Origin: Phycisphaerae bacterium
Lineage (GTDB): Bacteria > Planctomycetota > Phycisphaerae > Sedimentisphaerales > Sedimentisphaeraceae
DNA length: 64,000 bases
NCBI GenBank assembly: GCA_027078365.1
Contig: JALWYQ010000042.1
Coordinates: 1 to 64,000 of the forward strand
Reading direction: 5' to 3'
Shown: positions 1 to 8,581 of the stretch, piece by piece
Layout of the letters: every line of letters starts with the position of its first letter
How positions within the stretch are numbered: position 1 is the first letter of the stretch
Made by a program: the position numbers and the translations under genes
Notes under the pieces: generated by a model
The model's database searches: none
Seen by the model: only the letters and a program-made list of their open reading frames with translations
Told to the model about the DNA's origin: nothing

Positions 1-35
1 TTGCAAGTCTGTGATTGGCAAGGCTTTAAGCACAG

Positions 36-109
36 CGAGGTCGAAGGGACTCGAACCCTCAACCTTCGGATCGACAGTCCGATGCTCTAACCAATTGAGC
101 TACGACCCC
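36..109 (-). tRNA. tRNA-Asp (GTC)
   Basis: Read on the minus strand, the segment folds as a complete 74-nt cloverleaf. The acceptor stem GGGGTCG pairs with CGACCTC (one G-U pair) and the discriminator is G. The anticodon stem TCGGA/TCCGA encloses loop CTGTCGA, giving anticodon GTC at 73-75, and the T-arm carries GGTTCGAGTCC. CCA is not encoded, so a nucleotidyltransferase must add it. A strong promoter lies just upstream. Confidence 0.96.
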
Positions 110-125
110 GTGCCAAAGAAGCGGT

Positions 126-154
126 ATATTATTAAAAGCCGGCGCTTGTGTCAA
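126..154 (-). promoter_or_regulatory. sigma-70 type promoter of tRNA-Asp
   Basis: On the minus strand TTGACA (149-154) and TAATAT (126-131) are separated by 17 bp. Transcription would start about 10 nt before the tRNA 5' end. The consensus -35, ideal spacer and position make this a convincing strong promoter. Confidence 0.8.
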
Positions 155-225
155 GGTATAAGCACAAAATATCGATGTTTTTATTCACAATTTCCAAAGA
201 GTTTTAGTAGCAGATATTTATCACG

Positions 226-1368
226 CTATTTTGCACATTTAAAACCAATACCCTCTAGTGTCTGCGCTATGTTGTTAGGTGCGTTGATTATGGTTGTGTT
301 TGAGAATTCCCTGCGAATCCTGTACTCTTTGCGCAGCCTGTCAAAATACTCTGCCCTCTTTTCAGGAGGGACTATTGATAATTTGAGCATGCTAGAATCG
401 TCATCTAGAATGTTATAAACGCTAGAGACAATCTGCTCTAGAATGTCTTGCTCGTCGCCTTCATACTCGTTGTAATCAATCGTTTCGATTGCAGGGGCTG
501 TGAGAAACTCATCAATTTCATGCTCTGGCACAATTCCAAAATGCTGGCAGCACGCCCTGTAAATCATCATAAGTCCCTTTATCTTGCCATCAAAGGAATA
601 GCCTGCGATGTGAGGTGTGGCAATATCTACTGCATTGAGCAAATCCATATCAACCTTAGGCTCATACTCCCAAACGTCCAAACAGACCCCGGCGAGCTTG
701 CCAGATTCTAGAGCCGCCTTTATAGCTTCCGTCTCAACAACCGCTCCGCGCGAGCTATTGAGCAAGAAAGCACCTTCTTTTAACTGCTCAAAAAATAGCC
801 TGTCGCAGAGATGGTACGTTGCGTCTTCGCCGACTTTCTCTAGCGGAGTATGCAGAGTTACAAAATCGCACTCAAGCACTTCCTCTAGCGGCCTGTACTT
901 TTCATCCAAGCTTGCTCTTTGCAAAGGAGGATCGTTTAAAACAACTTTCATTCCAAGCGCAGCTGCCCTCGTCGCAACACGAGAGCCCACATTACCAACG
1001 CCAACAATACCGATAGAAAAATCGCTTAGCTTGATGTCATTGGCTTGAGCAATATTAAGCAACGCTGCCACAATGTACTCGGCAACGCTCGTCGCGTTTG
1101 AACCTGGCGCAGAAGAAAAGCCAATCTGCGCTTGCTTTAGATATTCTTGGTCTATATGGTCAACCCCAATAGTTGCAGTAGCTACAAACTTAACACTACT
1201 ACCTTTGAGCAGCTCTTCGTTGACTTTCGTGATGCTGCGCACCAATAAAGCGTCCGCATCTTTGAGTAAATCGGGAGTGATTTCTCTACCTGCAACGGTT
1301 ACAACCTCGCCAAGATGAGAGAAACACTCTTTTACCGATGGTATATTGATATCTGCTATAATCTTCAT
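226..1368 (-). CDS. pdxB: Erythronate-4-phosphate dehydrogenase
   Basis: NAD-dependent enzyme of the DXP-dependent pyridoxal-phosphate pathway, oxidising 4-phosphoerythronate to 2-oxo-3-hydroxy-4-phosphobutanoate in the cytoplasm. The 380-residue protein has the usual PdxB length. It starts with MKIIADINIP, has the D-2-hydroxyacid dehydrogenase motif ATIGVDHID near residue 70, a Rossmann loop GIVGVGNVGSRV in the middle, the substrate segment LLNSSRGAVV, and TPHIAGYS with the catalytic His. The extra C-terminal dimerisation domain typical of PdxB is present. AAGGA lies 8 nt before the ATG. It is transcribed alone toward tRNA-Asp, away from the DUF89 gene. Alternative: another D-2-hydroxyacid dehydrogenase, but the N-terminus and C-terminal extension favour PdxB. 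Confidence 0.9.
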   Translation of the reverse strand: MKIIADINIPSVKECFSHLGEVVTVAGREITPDLLKDADALLVRSITKVNEELLKGSSVKFVATATIGVDHIDQEYLKQAQIGFSSAPGSNATSVAEYIVAALLNIAQANDIKLSDFSIGIVGVGNVGSRVATRAAALGMKVVLNDPPLQRASLDEKYRPLEEVLECDFVTLHTPLEKVGEDATYHLCDRLFFEQLKEGAFLLNSSRGAVVETEAIKAALESGKLAGVCLDVWEYEPKVDMDLLNAVDIATPHIAGYSFDGKIKGLMMIYRACCQHFGIVPEHEIDEFLTAPAIETIDYNEYEGDEQDILEQIVSSVYNILDDDSSMLKLSIVPPEKRAEYFDRLRKEYRIRREFSNTTIINAPNNIAQTLEGIGFKCAK

Positions 1369-1409
1369 TTTTCAGATCCTTAGTGCCAAGTAAATATTTT
1401 AAGGGAGTA

Positions 1410-1438
1410 ATTCTATTTGAAGCACTGAATAAAGACAA
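1410..1438 (-). promoter_or_regulatory. Candidate promoter of pdxB
   Basis: TTGTCT (1433-1438), a 17-bp spacer and TAGAAT (1410-1415) on the minus strand. The expected start is about 35 nt before the pdxB ATG. Found by eye. Confidence 0.5.
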
Positions 1439-1458
1439 CTAAAAAGCAAACCAAACAC

Positions 1459-1488
1459 TTGACATACAGCACACTTTTATACGAGAAT
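1459..1488 (+). promoter_or_regulatory. Weak candidate promoter for the DUF89 gene
   Basis: A consensus -35 TTGACA (1459-1464) is followed after 18 bp by GAGAAT (1483-1488), a poor -10. It would give a 5' leader of about 135 nt. Only the -35 box is convincing. Confidence 0.3.
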
Positions 1489-1601
1489 GCCGTTTTTAAC
1501 CTAGGGTAGCGATAAGAATTGCTTTTGAGTAGCAAGTAGAAAATTTTTGTTGTCCGGCAAGGAAGACGAAAAGGTTCGCTTGTCTGCCAAAATGAATTTT
1601 T

Positions 1602-1624
1602 AGAGGTGCCCTCTTAATTAGAGG
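1602..1624 (+). promoter_or_regulatory. AGAGG-CCTCT-AGAGG triad over the ribosome binding site
   Basis: The Shine-Dalgarno AGAGG (1620-1624) lies 4 nt before the ATG at 1629. A complementary CCTCT (1610-1614) sits just upstream, and another AGAGG (1602-1606) can compete for it. Two mutually exclusive 5-bp hairpins are therefore possible, one of which would hide the ribosome site. Regulation is inferred from base pairing only. Confidence 0.35.
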
Positions 1625-1628
1625 TAAT

Positions 1629-2480
1629 ATGAAAACCTACATAGATTGCTTCCCATGCTTTACAAGGCAGGTCATTGATTTTTGCAAGCTCATAACTAGC
1701 GACAGCGAAACTCATGAGAAAATTTTGCGCGAAGCGTTAATAAAGCTCAGCAAGCTTGATATGAACGCCACCCCGCCGCATACAGCAACCCAGATGTATC
1801 GCTTCATTAAAGAGGCTACCGGCGCGGTCGATCCGTTTGAGAAGCTCAAATTTGAGTTTAATAAGTTTGCGCTCGACCATCTACCGATGTTAGAGAAAGA
1901 GCTTGAGAAAAGTAGCGATAGGCTTGAAACAGCCATCAATATATCGATGGCTGGAAATATAATTGATATGGGAGTTGGAAACCACGTCAGCGAAGAGCTT
2001 GTACGTAAGACGCTTTTAGAAACTATAAACCACAAACTAGACACTCAAACTCTCGCGCAGTTCAAATCTGATATCGCAAGTGCAAAAAAAATCCTCTACC
2101 TTGGCGATAATTGCGGCGAGATTGCTTTCGATAAACTTCTAGTCCAAGAGCTTCCAAAAGAGAAACTCACCTTTGTTGTGCGCGGCATGCCAATTATAAA
2201 CGATGCGACAATGGTAGATGCTAGGCAGGTTGGAATGGATAAGCTTGTACGCGTGATAGATAACGGCTCAGACGCGCCTGGGACAATTCTTGAATGGTGT
2301 AGCGACGATTTCAAAAAAGAATTCCAAAAGGCAGATGTTATCATCGCCAAAGGGCAAGGAAACTACGAAACGCTAAGCGAAAACGATAGCAATATCTATT
2401 TTATCTTAAAAGCAAAATGTCCCGTCATCGCAAACCACCTAGGGGTGAGCGTTGGCACTTCTATATTTAAAGGTGTCTGA
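1629..2480 (+). CDS. DUF89 family protein (damage-control phosphatase, ARMT1-like)
   Basis: The 283-residue protein belongs to the DUF89 family, whose members are metal-dependent phosphatases thought to remove damaged phospho-metabolites. Visible signs are the N-terminal Cys pair in DCFPCF, typical of the prokaryotic subfamily I, the phosphate/metal motif LGDNCGEIAFD near residue 158, VVRGMPIINDATM, and IDNGSDAPGT followed by VIIAKGQGNYETL with conserved Asp and Asn residues. It is a soluble cytoplasmic protein. Its last 42 nt overlap the 3' end of alr on the opposite strand, so the two messages are complementary at their ends. The true substrate cannot be told from the sequence. Confidence 0.85.
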   Translation: MKTYIDCFPCFTRQVIDFCKLITSDSETHEKILREALIKLSKLDMNATPPHTATQMYRFIKEATGAVDPFEKLKFEFNKFALDHLPMLEKELEKSSDRLETAINISMAGNIIDMGVGNHVSEELVRKTLLETINHKLDTQTLAQFKSDIASAKKILYLGDNCGEIAFDKLLVQELPKEKLTFVVRGMPIINDATMVDARQVGMDKLVRVIDNGSDAPGTILEWCSDDFKKEFQKADVIIAKGQGNYETLSENDSNIYFILKAKCPVIANHLGVSVGTSIFKGV

Positions 2481-3620
2481 CACCTTTAATTCACGATGCG
2501 CTTGCTGGCTTATGCTTGTTAGGATTTCGTAGGTGATTGTGTTGTTGTTTTTTGCTAACGATTTTACACTTGCCAGAGAATTGTGGTCGTTATCGATTAT
2601 GGTTGCCATATCTCCAACTTCAACCTGCGCGATGTCTGTGATATCTACAACGATTTGATCCATACAGACCCTGCCGATAACCGGTGCGAATTCTCCGTTT
2701 ATCTTGACGCTTGAGATATTGCTGTTGCTGCGCAGATAACCATCGGCGTAGCCATAAAAAATGACTGCCTTTTTCGTTGGTCTTTGCGTTGTGAATGTTT
2801 TACCATAGCTGATATTTTGCCCTTTATCGACAGAATGGATAGAGACTATTGGTGCCTCAACTCTCACTGCCGGAATAAGCTCAATATTGGCATCGTCAAA
2901 GTATCCATACATGGCAATACCGCATCTAACCATATCGAAATGAGCCTCTGGCATTTTTATTGTCGCCCCACTGTTTGCCGCATGGATAATAACGTCGTTG
3001 CGGTTTATGAGATTGTTCTGGGCTAGAAACTTATTGAAGATATCAAGCTGAGAATATGCAAAACTCATATCTTCTTCGTCCGATGTGGCAAAATGAGTAA
3101 ACACGCCGGCTAAATTTAGAACTGGGCAAGAATCTATAAACTCAACCAGCTCGCCTGCTTGGTCTGCTGATATAGCCGCCCTTCCCATTCCAGTGTTGAC
3201 GTTGACGTGTAGATTTAGTTTTTTATTTGCTTGGGCTAAAATTTGAGCAATATATTTGGCTGCGTCAAGATTTGAGATTGTAGAGTGGTATCCCTTATCC
3301 GCGCAGCAGAGGATTTCCTCGGCGCCGGTGTGCGTGTTGAGAGGAGCAAATATTAAGATTGGAATATCCCCTACAAGAGAGTCTATATGGATTGCTTGAT
3401 AAAAACTCGCAACGGCAAAGAAATCAACTCTCTCTTTAACCAAACAAGAGACAACCTCTCTTGCGCCATGGCCATAGGCGTTTGCCTTAACGACTGCGCA
3501 AAACTTAGTATTATCAGCACAAAGTCCTCGCAGAGTTTCAATGTTGCTGCGCAGAGCATCTGGAAAGATATGTACGGTAAGGTCGTCTCTGTGAATATGT
3601 TTTTCGCTTGAATCTTGCAT
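2439..3620 (-). CDS. alr: Alanine racemase
   Basis: PLP enzyme interconverting L- and D-alanine for peptidoglycan. The 393-residue protein carries the PLP-lysine motif AVVKANAYGHG (Lys45), the N-terminal barrel with VNTGMGR and GVFTHFATSDEED, and the C-terminal beta domain with the catalytic Tyr in ISYGKTF and GRVCMDQIVVD. GAGG lies about 10 nt before the ATG. It is the last gene of the run aspC / membrane protein / GT2 / alr and starts 16 nt after the GT2 gene. Its final codons overlap the convergent DUF89 gene, an antisense arrangement that could affect mRNA stability. Peptidoglycan synthesis is now accepted for planctomycetes, so this is expected. Confidence 0.93.
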   Translation of the reverse strand: MQDSSEKHIHRDDLTVHIFPDALRSNIETLRGLCADNTKFCAVVKANAYGHGAREVVSCLVKERVDFFAVASFYQAIHIDSLVGDIPILIFAPLNTHTGAEEILCCADKGYHSTISNLDAAKYIAQILAQANKKLNLHVNVNTGMGRAAISADQAGELVEFIDSCPVLNLAGVFTHFATSDEEDMSFAYSQLDIFNKFLAQNNLINRNDVIIHAANSGATIKMPEAHFDMVRCGIAMYGYFDDANIELIPAVRVEAPIVSIHSVDKGQNISYGKTFTTQRPTKKAVIFYGYADGYLRSNSNISSVKINGEFAPVIGRVCMDQIVVDITDIAQVEVGDMATIIDNDHNSLASVKSLAKNNNTITYEILTSISQQAHRELKVSDTFKYRSANAHP

Positions 3621-3636
3621 ATTTAAAGAACCTCAA

Positions 3637-4380
3637 TCAGCCATCTTTGATTATGGAATTTCTAAGCTTAAAAATCTCTTTAAATGCTCTTAGGATTACT
3701 GATATATTCGCACCGCTAGACTCCCCATAGATTCTAGGCAGATGGGCGACTGGGCATTGAACAATTTTATAGCCACGTCGTTTTGCACGGGTGAGAATCT
3801 CAGCATCAATGAGCGCGCCGCTACTGTGCATTTGAATCTCATCAAATATGCTGCGCTTGTATAGCTTAAATGCGCAGTCTATATCTCGCAACCAAAGCCC
3901 TAACATCAACCGCACAAAAACTCCCCAACCAAAAGCGTTTACCTTTCTTAGGAAATGGTCTTGGCGATTTTCTCGATAACAAGAAACGATGTCTGCTGTT
4001 TTTATTAGAGGTAAAATTTCTGGCAAGTGAGAAATATCAAACTGACCGTCTCCATCAGTGTAAAATACATACTCTTTTGTTGCCGCTCTAAAACCAGACT
4101 GCAATGCTTCGCCATAGCCTTTATTTTTGTCGTGATGAATGGCAATGACCTTATCATACTTTAACGCAAGATCGTCAGCCAACTCACCGGTAGCATCACT
4201 GCTACCATCATCAACAATTATGATCTCGTAGTCATCTGTTATAGAGGCAGCTACTTCAATAGCCTTTTGCGTTAAAGAAGAGAGATTCCCAACTTCGTTG
4301 TAGCAAGGGAAAAAGATAGAAAGAGAGCTTAGATGATAATCGTCTGAGGCTATTAGGGTTTTATCCAAATTCTCTACCAT
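3637..4380 (-). CDS. GT2 glycosyltransferase, polyprenyl-phosphate sugar synthase type
   Basis: GT-A fold family 2 transferase resembling dolichol/polyprenyl-phosphate mannose or glucose synthases. The 247-residue protein shows SIFFPCYNEVGNLSSL at the N-terminus, the nucleotide-binding VDDGSSDAT, the metal-binding DGDGQFDI and a downstream DIDCAFKLY acceptor motif. There is no C-terminal membrane domain. The frame also opens 6 nt earlier with TTG, but the ATG at 4380 is preferred. That ATG overlaps the stop of the preceding membrane protein by 7 nt, implying translational coupling. Such enzymes supply lipid-linked sugar to GT-C transferases, and the upstream gene looks like one. The sugar is unknown. 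Confidence 0.82.
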   Translation of the reverse strand: MVENLDKTLIASDDYHLSSLSIFFPCYNEVGNLSSLTQKAIEVAASITDDYEIIIVDDGSSDATGELADDLALKYDKVIAIHHDKNKGYGEALQSGFRAATKEYVFYTDGDGQFDISHLPEILPLIKTADIVSCYRENRQDHFLRKVNAFGWGVFVRLMLGLWLRDIDCAFKLYKRSIFDEIQMHSSGALIDAEILTRAKRRGYKIVQCPVAHLPRIYGESSGANISVILRAFKEIFKLRNSIIKDG

Positions 4381-6671
4381 AGACAATTCTCTGACAATTC
4401 CGTTACTTGTGATTTTAAGTCACTCATGATTTCTTTATATTTCTTTCTATCCTTGATATCGCCATGACGCATTAAATAATTGCAACTCAGCATCGCAGAG
4501 TAAAGATGGCTAGTGTAGCCACTCTTACTTCTAAGTTCATCGGCTGAATCGCTAAACTCTTGTAGTATCTTTTTAAAGAAGGATACTTTGAGCTGTTCAG
4601 CATTTTCGCCGCGTAAGCCTGTAGCTATGCGCAACGGACCAATCGAAGGATTCTCGTGGTATATTTTATCTATATTTTGAAGGATACGTTTAGGACCTTG
4701 AGAAGACATAGACATAACCATATAGAACGTTTCTATCTCCAACCAGTTATAAGTGTGCGGATATTTAGTTTTGCCAGTGAATATCCCTGAAAAGAGAGCT
4801 TTTCCCTCTGGCGTGTTAGTGTCAACCATGATTTTTTGTCTATCATTGACAAAAACAAGCCGCCAATTAGGCATAGTCTCTAGAGCTTGCATTAAAGGAC
4901 GCTTCCACATACTCTTTGGCATAAGAACCAGCCACGCATCATACTTTTTGAGGATAGGCCTATACCAATCAACGAGCGCAAGTCTATCTTTCTCAGCAAA
5001 GTAGGTTCGTTTCAGGCGACTTGCATTGTATACCGCCATTTTACCAGCATTGCCGCCCATGAGAATATCTTGGTTATAGGTATTAAACATTTCAATGTCG
5101 TAAGCTGCCTGCGCACGGCCATCCATAAAGAGTTTAAGAGGAATTTCACCAGTCTTGCCGTCTGGCTTTTCAGCAAAGGCAATAAAACCACCTTCGGTCC
5201 AGTAATTAATCATATGCCCGCTTAGGTTGTTCTCTCTTATAAATGCGCAAGCATCGAACGGTTTGAGGTATGATGCCGTCATACGCATAAATATTGAATC
5301 GTTAGCACTTGCAGGGAATGGGTCGAGATAAATCCGTTTAAAATGCAAGCCAAATATAATTCCAAACACAACAACGACAGCGCCAACTGTGAAGGTCGCA
5401 GCGCGAATTAGCGGCGTCGGCATCTGTGAGATTCTAAAACTTGCCACCTTTCTGGCGTTGTACCTCATCGAGAGCATATTGTATATCTGATCAAGCCAGA
5501 GAGCCAAGAAAGGAGCGGTCACAAAGGCGGCGATTGGAATAAATCGCCTCGATTTTACTGCCATAAACAATGTGAAAATCACAATGGCAATGAGGCTAAG
5601 GTCTATACTTGGCCAAGAGGTTCCCTCTTCAAGGGAGATTCTATTCTTTTGAGCTTTCTTGAGATTTGCCCTGATTGGGTTTGAAATCCAGCTAAAGAAC
5701 CAAGCAAGGAATATCAGCCAAAACGCAAAGAACAATATCAAAAATGGCACCGACTCGCCAACTGGATTATCAAGTTCAAACGCACTGTGCCACTCACTAA
5801 CCTTGCGCCAGTCTTCGGCATGCTTGCTAGCACTTATAATAAAAGTGTGCGTAAGGTTTGTTAGGTGGTACGGGTTAAAGACAATCATAGCTAAAAACGC
5901 CACTATGCCTGCGCAGAGGGTGTGTATGAGAGCTTTTTTGTTTAAGTGCGGAATTGATTCTATCTTGAAATAGTGCGCAAGAAGGTTAATTGCGTAAAAT
6001 GGCACGAGAACAACAAACATATAGAGATAGCCACCGTGAACATTCGCCCAAAAAATCGCAAGTGGAACGGATAGCCATATATACCGATAGTCTTTGCGCA
6101 GAGTGAGTATTAAAATCATTATCCAGACAGGTACTAATAGATTAGAAAATACCGCTGGCCTGATATCTAAGAAAGTTCTTGAAACATATAAAGCGATACA
6201 ACACATCAGTGCAGACGTAAAACGACTAGCACCTATAAGTCTTGCCGTGAAATACAAACATATCATCACAAGATAATTGATGATAAATTTCCAAACAACA
6301 AGCATGTTGTAGTTTGGTTTTTCCGGTGAGCCAAATATTGTAACTAGCTTGTAGAAGATAACATGTGTTAGCCAGTTTTGATTTATCCAACCAGTTGGGT
6401 GCCATTTCTTTATTAGATTACGGCTCCACTTAGGATACTTTTCCAACTGCTCTTCGCTCGGGCCTGCCTTGTGAGAGTTGTAACTAAACGGCTCTACCGT
6501 ATCTACACCGTGGTTTACGAAGTGTCTTCCGCAGGCGAGCGCAACCCAAGTATCTCCTGCTGCAACCATATGAGTAGAAGCTTGGCTAGCGAAGATAAAC
6601 ATCGCTAGCCAAAGCAGAATTTTAAATACAATTTGTTTAGGACTTTTTTGCTCTTCTAAGATTTCAGCCAT
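4374..6671 (-). CDS. Polytopic membrane protein, GT-C glycosyltransferase-like
   Basis: The 765-residue protein has an N-terminal TM helix, a first extracytoplasmic loop with GDTWVALACGRHFVNHG and a WIN(Q)NWLTH segment, about ten further TM helices (WANVHGGYLY lies between two of them), then a roughly 300-residue soluble C-terminal region. This topology, with acidic residues in loop 1, resembles GT-C transferases that use polyprenyl-phosphate sugars, but I recognise no defined family. It overlaps aspC by 16 nt and the GT2 gene by 7 nt, so the three are translationally linked. Inference: it acts with the adjacent lipid-sugar synthase in glycosylating protein or envelope material on the outer face of the inner membrane. 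The specific reaction is unknown. Confidence 0.6.
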   Translation of the reverse strand: MAEILEEQKSPKQIVFKILLWLAMFIFASQASTHMVAAGDTWVALACGRHFVNHGVDTVEPFSYNSHKAGPSEEQLEKYPKWSRNLIKKWHPTGWINQNWLTHVIFYKLVTIFGSPEKPNYNMLVVWKFIINYLVMICLYFTARLIGASRFTSALMCCIALYVSRTFLDIRPAVFSNLLVPVWIMILILTLRKDYRYIWLSVPLAIFWANVHGGYLYMFVVLVPFYAINLLAHYFKIESIPHLNKKALIHTLCAGIVAFLAMIVFNPYHLTNLTHTFIISASKHAEDWRKVSEWHSAFELDNPVGESVPFLILFFAFWLIFLAWFFSWISNPIRANLKKAQKNRISLEEGTSWPSIDLSLIAIVIFTLFMAVKSRRFIPIAAFVTAPFLALWLDQIYNMLSMRYNARKVASFRISQMPTPLIRAATFTVGAVVVVFGIIFGLHFKRIYLDPFPASANDSIFMRMTASYLKPFDACAFIRENNLSGHMINYWTEGGFIAFAEKPDGKTGEIPLKLFMDGRAQAAYDIEMFNTYNQDILMGGNAGKMAVYNASRLKRTYFAEKDRLALVDWYRPILKKYDAWLVLMPKSMWKRPLMQALETMPNWRLVFVNDRQKIMVDTNTPEGKALFSGIFTGKTKYPHTYNWLEIETFYMVMSMSSQGPKRILQNIDKIYHENPSIGPLRIATGLRGENAEQLKVSFFKKILQEFSDSADELRSKSGYTSHLYSAMLSCNYLMRHGDIKDRKKYKEIMSDLKSQVTELSENCLW

Positions 6672-7843
6672 TTCTCAATGCGATCCAGTCCTTTATCTAT
6701 CTCTTCCATTGAGCAAGCAAAGCTAAGCCTCACGTTATTGTCGCAACCAAATGGCCCTCCCGGCACAAGAGCTACTTTTGCCTGCTCTAACAATGTTTGA
6801 GCAAAATCCATACTGTTTTTTATCTCAACACCGCCAATAGTCTTACCATAAAAAGAGCTAACATCAGGGAAGCAGTAGAATGCACCTGTTGGCTTTGGAC
6901 ATTTAATTCCATCAATCGCATTGAGGCGATTTGACATGTGAGCAGCACGTTTTTCAAACTCAACACGCATCTTTTCAACTTCATCACCTGCATTTTTTAA
7001 CGCAGCAAGACCTGCATATTGAACAAAACTAACTGCATTCTGAGTCATATGACCTTGCAAGCGAGACATTGCAGCAATAACATCTTTTGGACCAGCAGTG
7101 TAGCCAAGCCTCCAGCCTGTCATAGCGTATGCCTTGCTAAAGCCGTTGATTGTTATCGTTCTATTAAATGCATCTTCACTGATTGAAGCAAAGCTGTTAA
7201 ACTCTGTTCCATCGTAAACGAGTTTTTCGTATATCTCGTCTGATATGACCATTATATCTGTACCAACGAGTGCATCTGCAATAGCTTTTAGCTCATCGAA
7301 TGTGTATGTAAAACCACCTGGATTGTTTGGTGAGTTAAGCAAAAGCGCAACAGTTTTTGGAGTTATCGCTGCCTTTAATTCCTCAGCTGTAAGCTTATAT
7401 TCATTCTCTGGCTTAGTCTCAACCACAACCGCTTTACCGCCGGCAAGCTTAATCGCTTCTGGGTATGTTACCCAGTACGGAGCAACCATAATAACTTCAT
7501 CGCCTTCGTCAAGGATTGCTTGCATCGTCTCGTAAACAGAGTGCTTGGCACCAACATTTACGATAACCTGCGATGAATCATAATTTAGATTATTCTCTTT
7601 GCGCAGCTTATCAGCAATCGCTTCTTTGAGTTCTGGGATTCCAGGGGTTGCTGTATAGCCGGTTTTACCGTCTTTAATTGCCGCATATGCCGCCTCTTTG
7701 ATATATTCTGGAGTGTCAAAATCTGGCTCACCAGCACCATAGCTAACAACATCAACACCTTGGGCCTTTAGTTGTTTTGCACGCACAGTTACTGCCATCG
7801 TTGCAGAAGGCGGTACCGCCAAAGCTCTCTTGCTAATCTTCAT
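6656..7843 (-). CDS. aspC: Aspartate aminotransferase (class I/II, type Ib)
   Basis: PLP-dependent transaminase interconverting aspartate and 2-oxoglutarate with oxaloacetate and glutamate. The 395-residue product has SYGAGEPDFDTP near residue 35, the NSPNNPGG motif, YEKLVYDG with the coenzyme-contacting Tyr, SKAYAMTGWRLGY containing the Schiff-base Lys, and a C-terminal VRLSFACS with the substrate-binding Arg. The frame extends 18 codons upstream, but the ATG at 7843 begins the conserved MKISKRA segment and has GAGG 9 nt before it. It heads the aspC / GT-C / GT2 / alr run. Prephenate aminotransferase activity is possible in this subgroup. Confidence 0.9.
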   Translation of the reverse strand: MKISKRALAVPPSATMAVTVRAKQLKAQGVDVVSYGAGEPDFDTPEYIKEAAYAAIKDGKTGYTATPGIPELKEAIADKLRKENNLNYDSSQVIVNVGAKHSVYETMQAILDEGDEVIMVAPYWVTYPEAIKLAGGKAVVVETKPENEYKLTAEELKAAITPKTVALLLNSPNNPGGFTYTFDELKAIADALVGTDIMVISDEIYEKLVYDGTEFNSFASISEDAFNRTITINGFSKAYAMTGWRLGYTAGPKDVIAAMSRLQGHMTQNAVSFVQYAGLAALKNAGDEVEKMRVEFEKRAAHMSNRLNAIDGIKCPKPTGAFYCFPDVSSFYGKTIGGVEIKNSMDFAQTLLEQAKVALVPGGPFGCDNNVRLSFACSMEEIDKGLDRIEKWLKS

Positions 7844-7907
7844 AAGATTAAGCCTCACAAAAGTTAAAGTAATATTTAAGTTACAACATCTAAACAAAAG
7901 CGAGTTA

Positions 7908-7935
7908 TTAGAACATTATATTCTTGAAACGTCAA
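7908..7935 (-). promoter_or_regulatory. Candidate promoter of the aspC operon
   Basis: TTGACG (7930-7935), a 16-bp spacer and TCTAAT (7908-7913) on the minus strand, giving a leader of about 60 nt before aspC. The upstream DNA is strongly AT-rich. Confidence 0.5.
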
Positions 7936-8102
7936 GTGATTTTCCAATTAACCTAGTACCTACCACACCATTAAAATATTTCTGAAAATTAATTAAGATT
8001 TACTAATCATCTAACACAAACCTAACTTTGCTTAACTATGCTGGAGATGAGAGAAGTTCATTTAAATAATGCGATAACTAGAAAAAAGGATTACGATTTA
8101 TA

Positions 8103-8447
8103 ATGCAAGAGAACAATATTTGGAAAATTAGAACAATTAAAGATTATCCGCAAGCTCACACTCACATTATAATTGGCAAGGTCTTAGAAATGAGATCGGC
8201 GTGGGTAAAAACAATCTCACGAACATACCACTTTGGCTCTAGCGTTAGCAATATACGCGCAATCCGAGTTGGTGAGCTAATGACTCGCATTATCCCTTGG
8301 AATAGAATTGAAATAATCAACGAACTAAACAATAACTTTGATTTCAAAAATGCGAAACTAAAACTAAATGAAAAGAATGAGATTATTCTCACCGACACCA
8401 ATAATATCAAATGCACACTCGTTACATCTTACGACAATAAACATTAA
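8103..8447 (+). CDS. Hypothetical protein, 114 aa
   Basis: I do not recognise a named family. The protein is soluble, with no signal peptide or TM helix. It begins with WKIRTIKDYP, has a basic centre (HFGSSVSNIRAIRVGELMTR), then IIPWNRIEIINEL, and ends with an Asn/Lys-rich segment. AAGGA lies 12 nt before the ATG. It stands alone between divergent aspC and convergent gene 8582-10531, ending in a shared hairpin terminator. The coherent amphipathic pattern and the isolated position with its own ribosome site argue for a real gene. Function unknown. Confidence 0.6.
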   Translation: MQENNIWKIRTIKDYPQAHTHIIIGKVLEMRSAWVKTISRTYHFGSSVSNIRAIRVGELMTRIIPWNRIEIINELNNNFDFKNAKLKLNEKNEIILTDTNNIKCTLVTSYDNKH

Positions 8448-8509
8448 AACACTCTTAGCAAACTGTATAACTTCTTCGATTATCTATTGAGAAAATAAGA
8501 AGATACAAA

Positions 8510-8546
8510 AAAGCTAACCTACGCGTAAGTAGCGCAGGTTAGCTTT
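8510..8546. terminator. Bidirectional terminator
   Basis: AAAGCTAACCT (8510-8520) pairs with AGGTTAGCTTT (8536-8546), with a further GCG core in the loop. For the minus-strand gene it is followed by a run of six T (reverse complement of 8505-8512). It lies between two convergent genes. Confidence 0.8.
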
Positions 8547-8581
8547 GAACTAGTGATTATAAATTAATCTAATATGCTAAT

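Noticed and set aside
36-109. tRNA-Asp as an integration site
   Set aside because: No integrase, no repeat of the tRNA 3' end, and ordinary genes on the side visible in the window.
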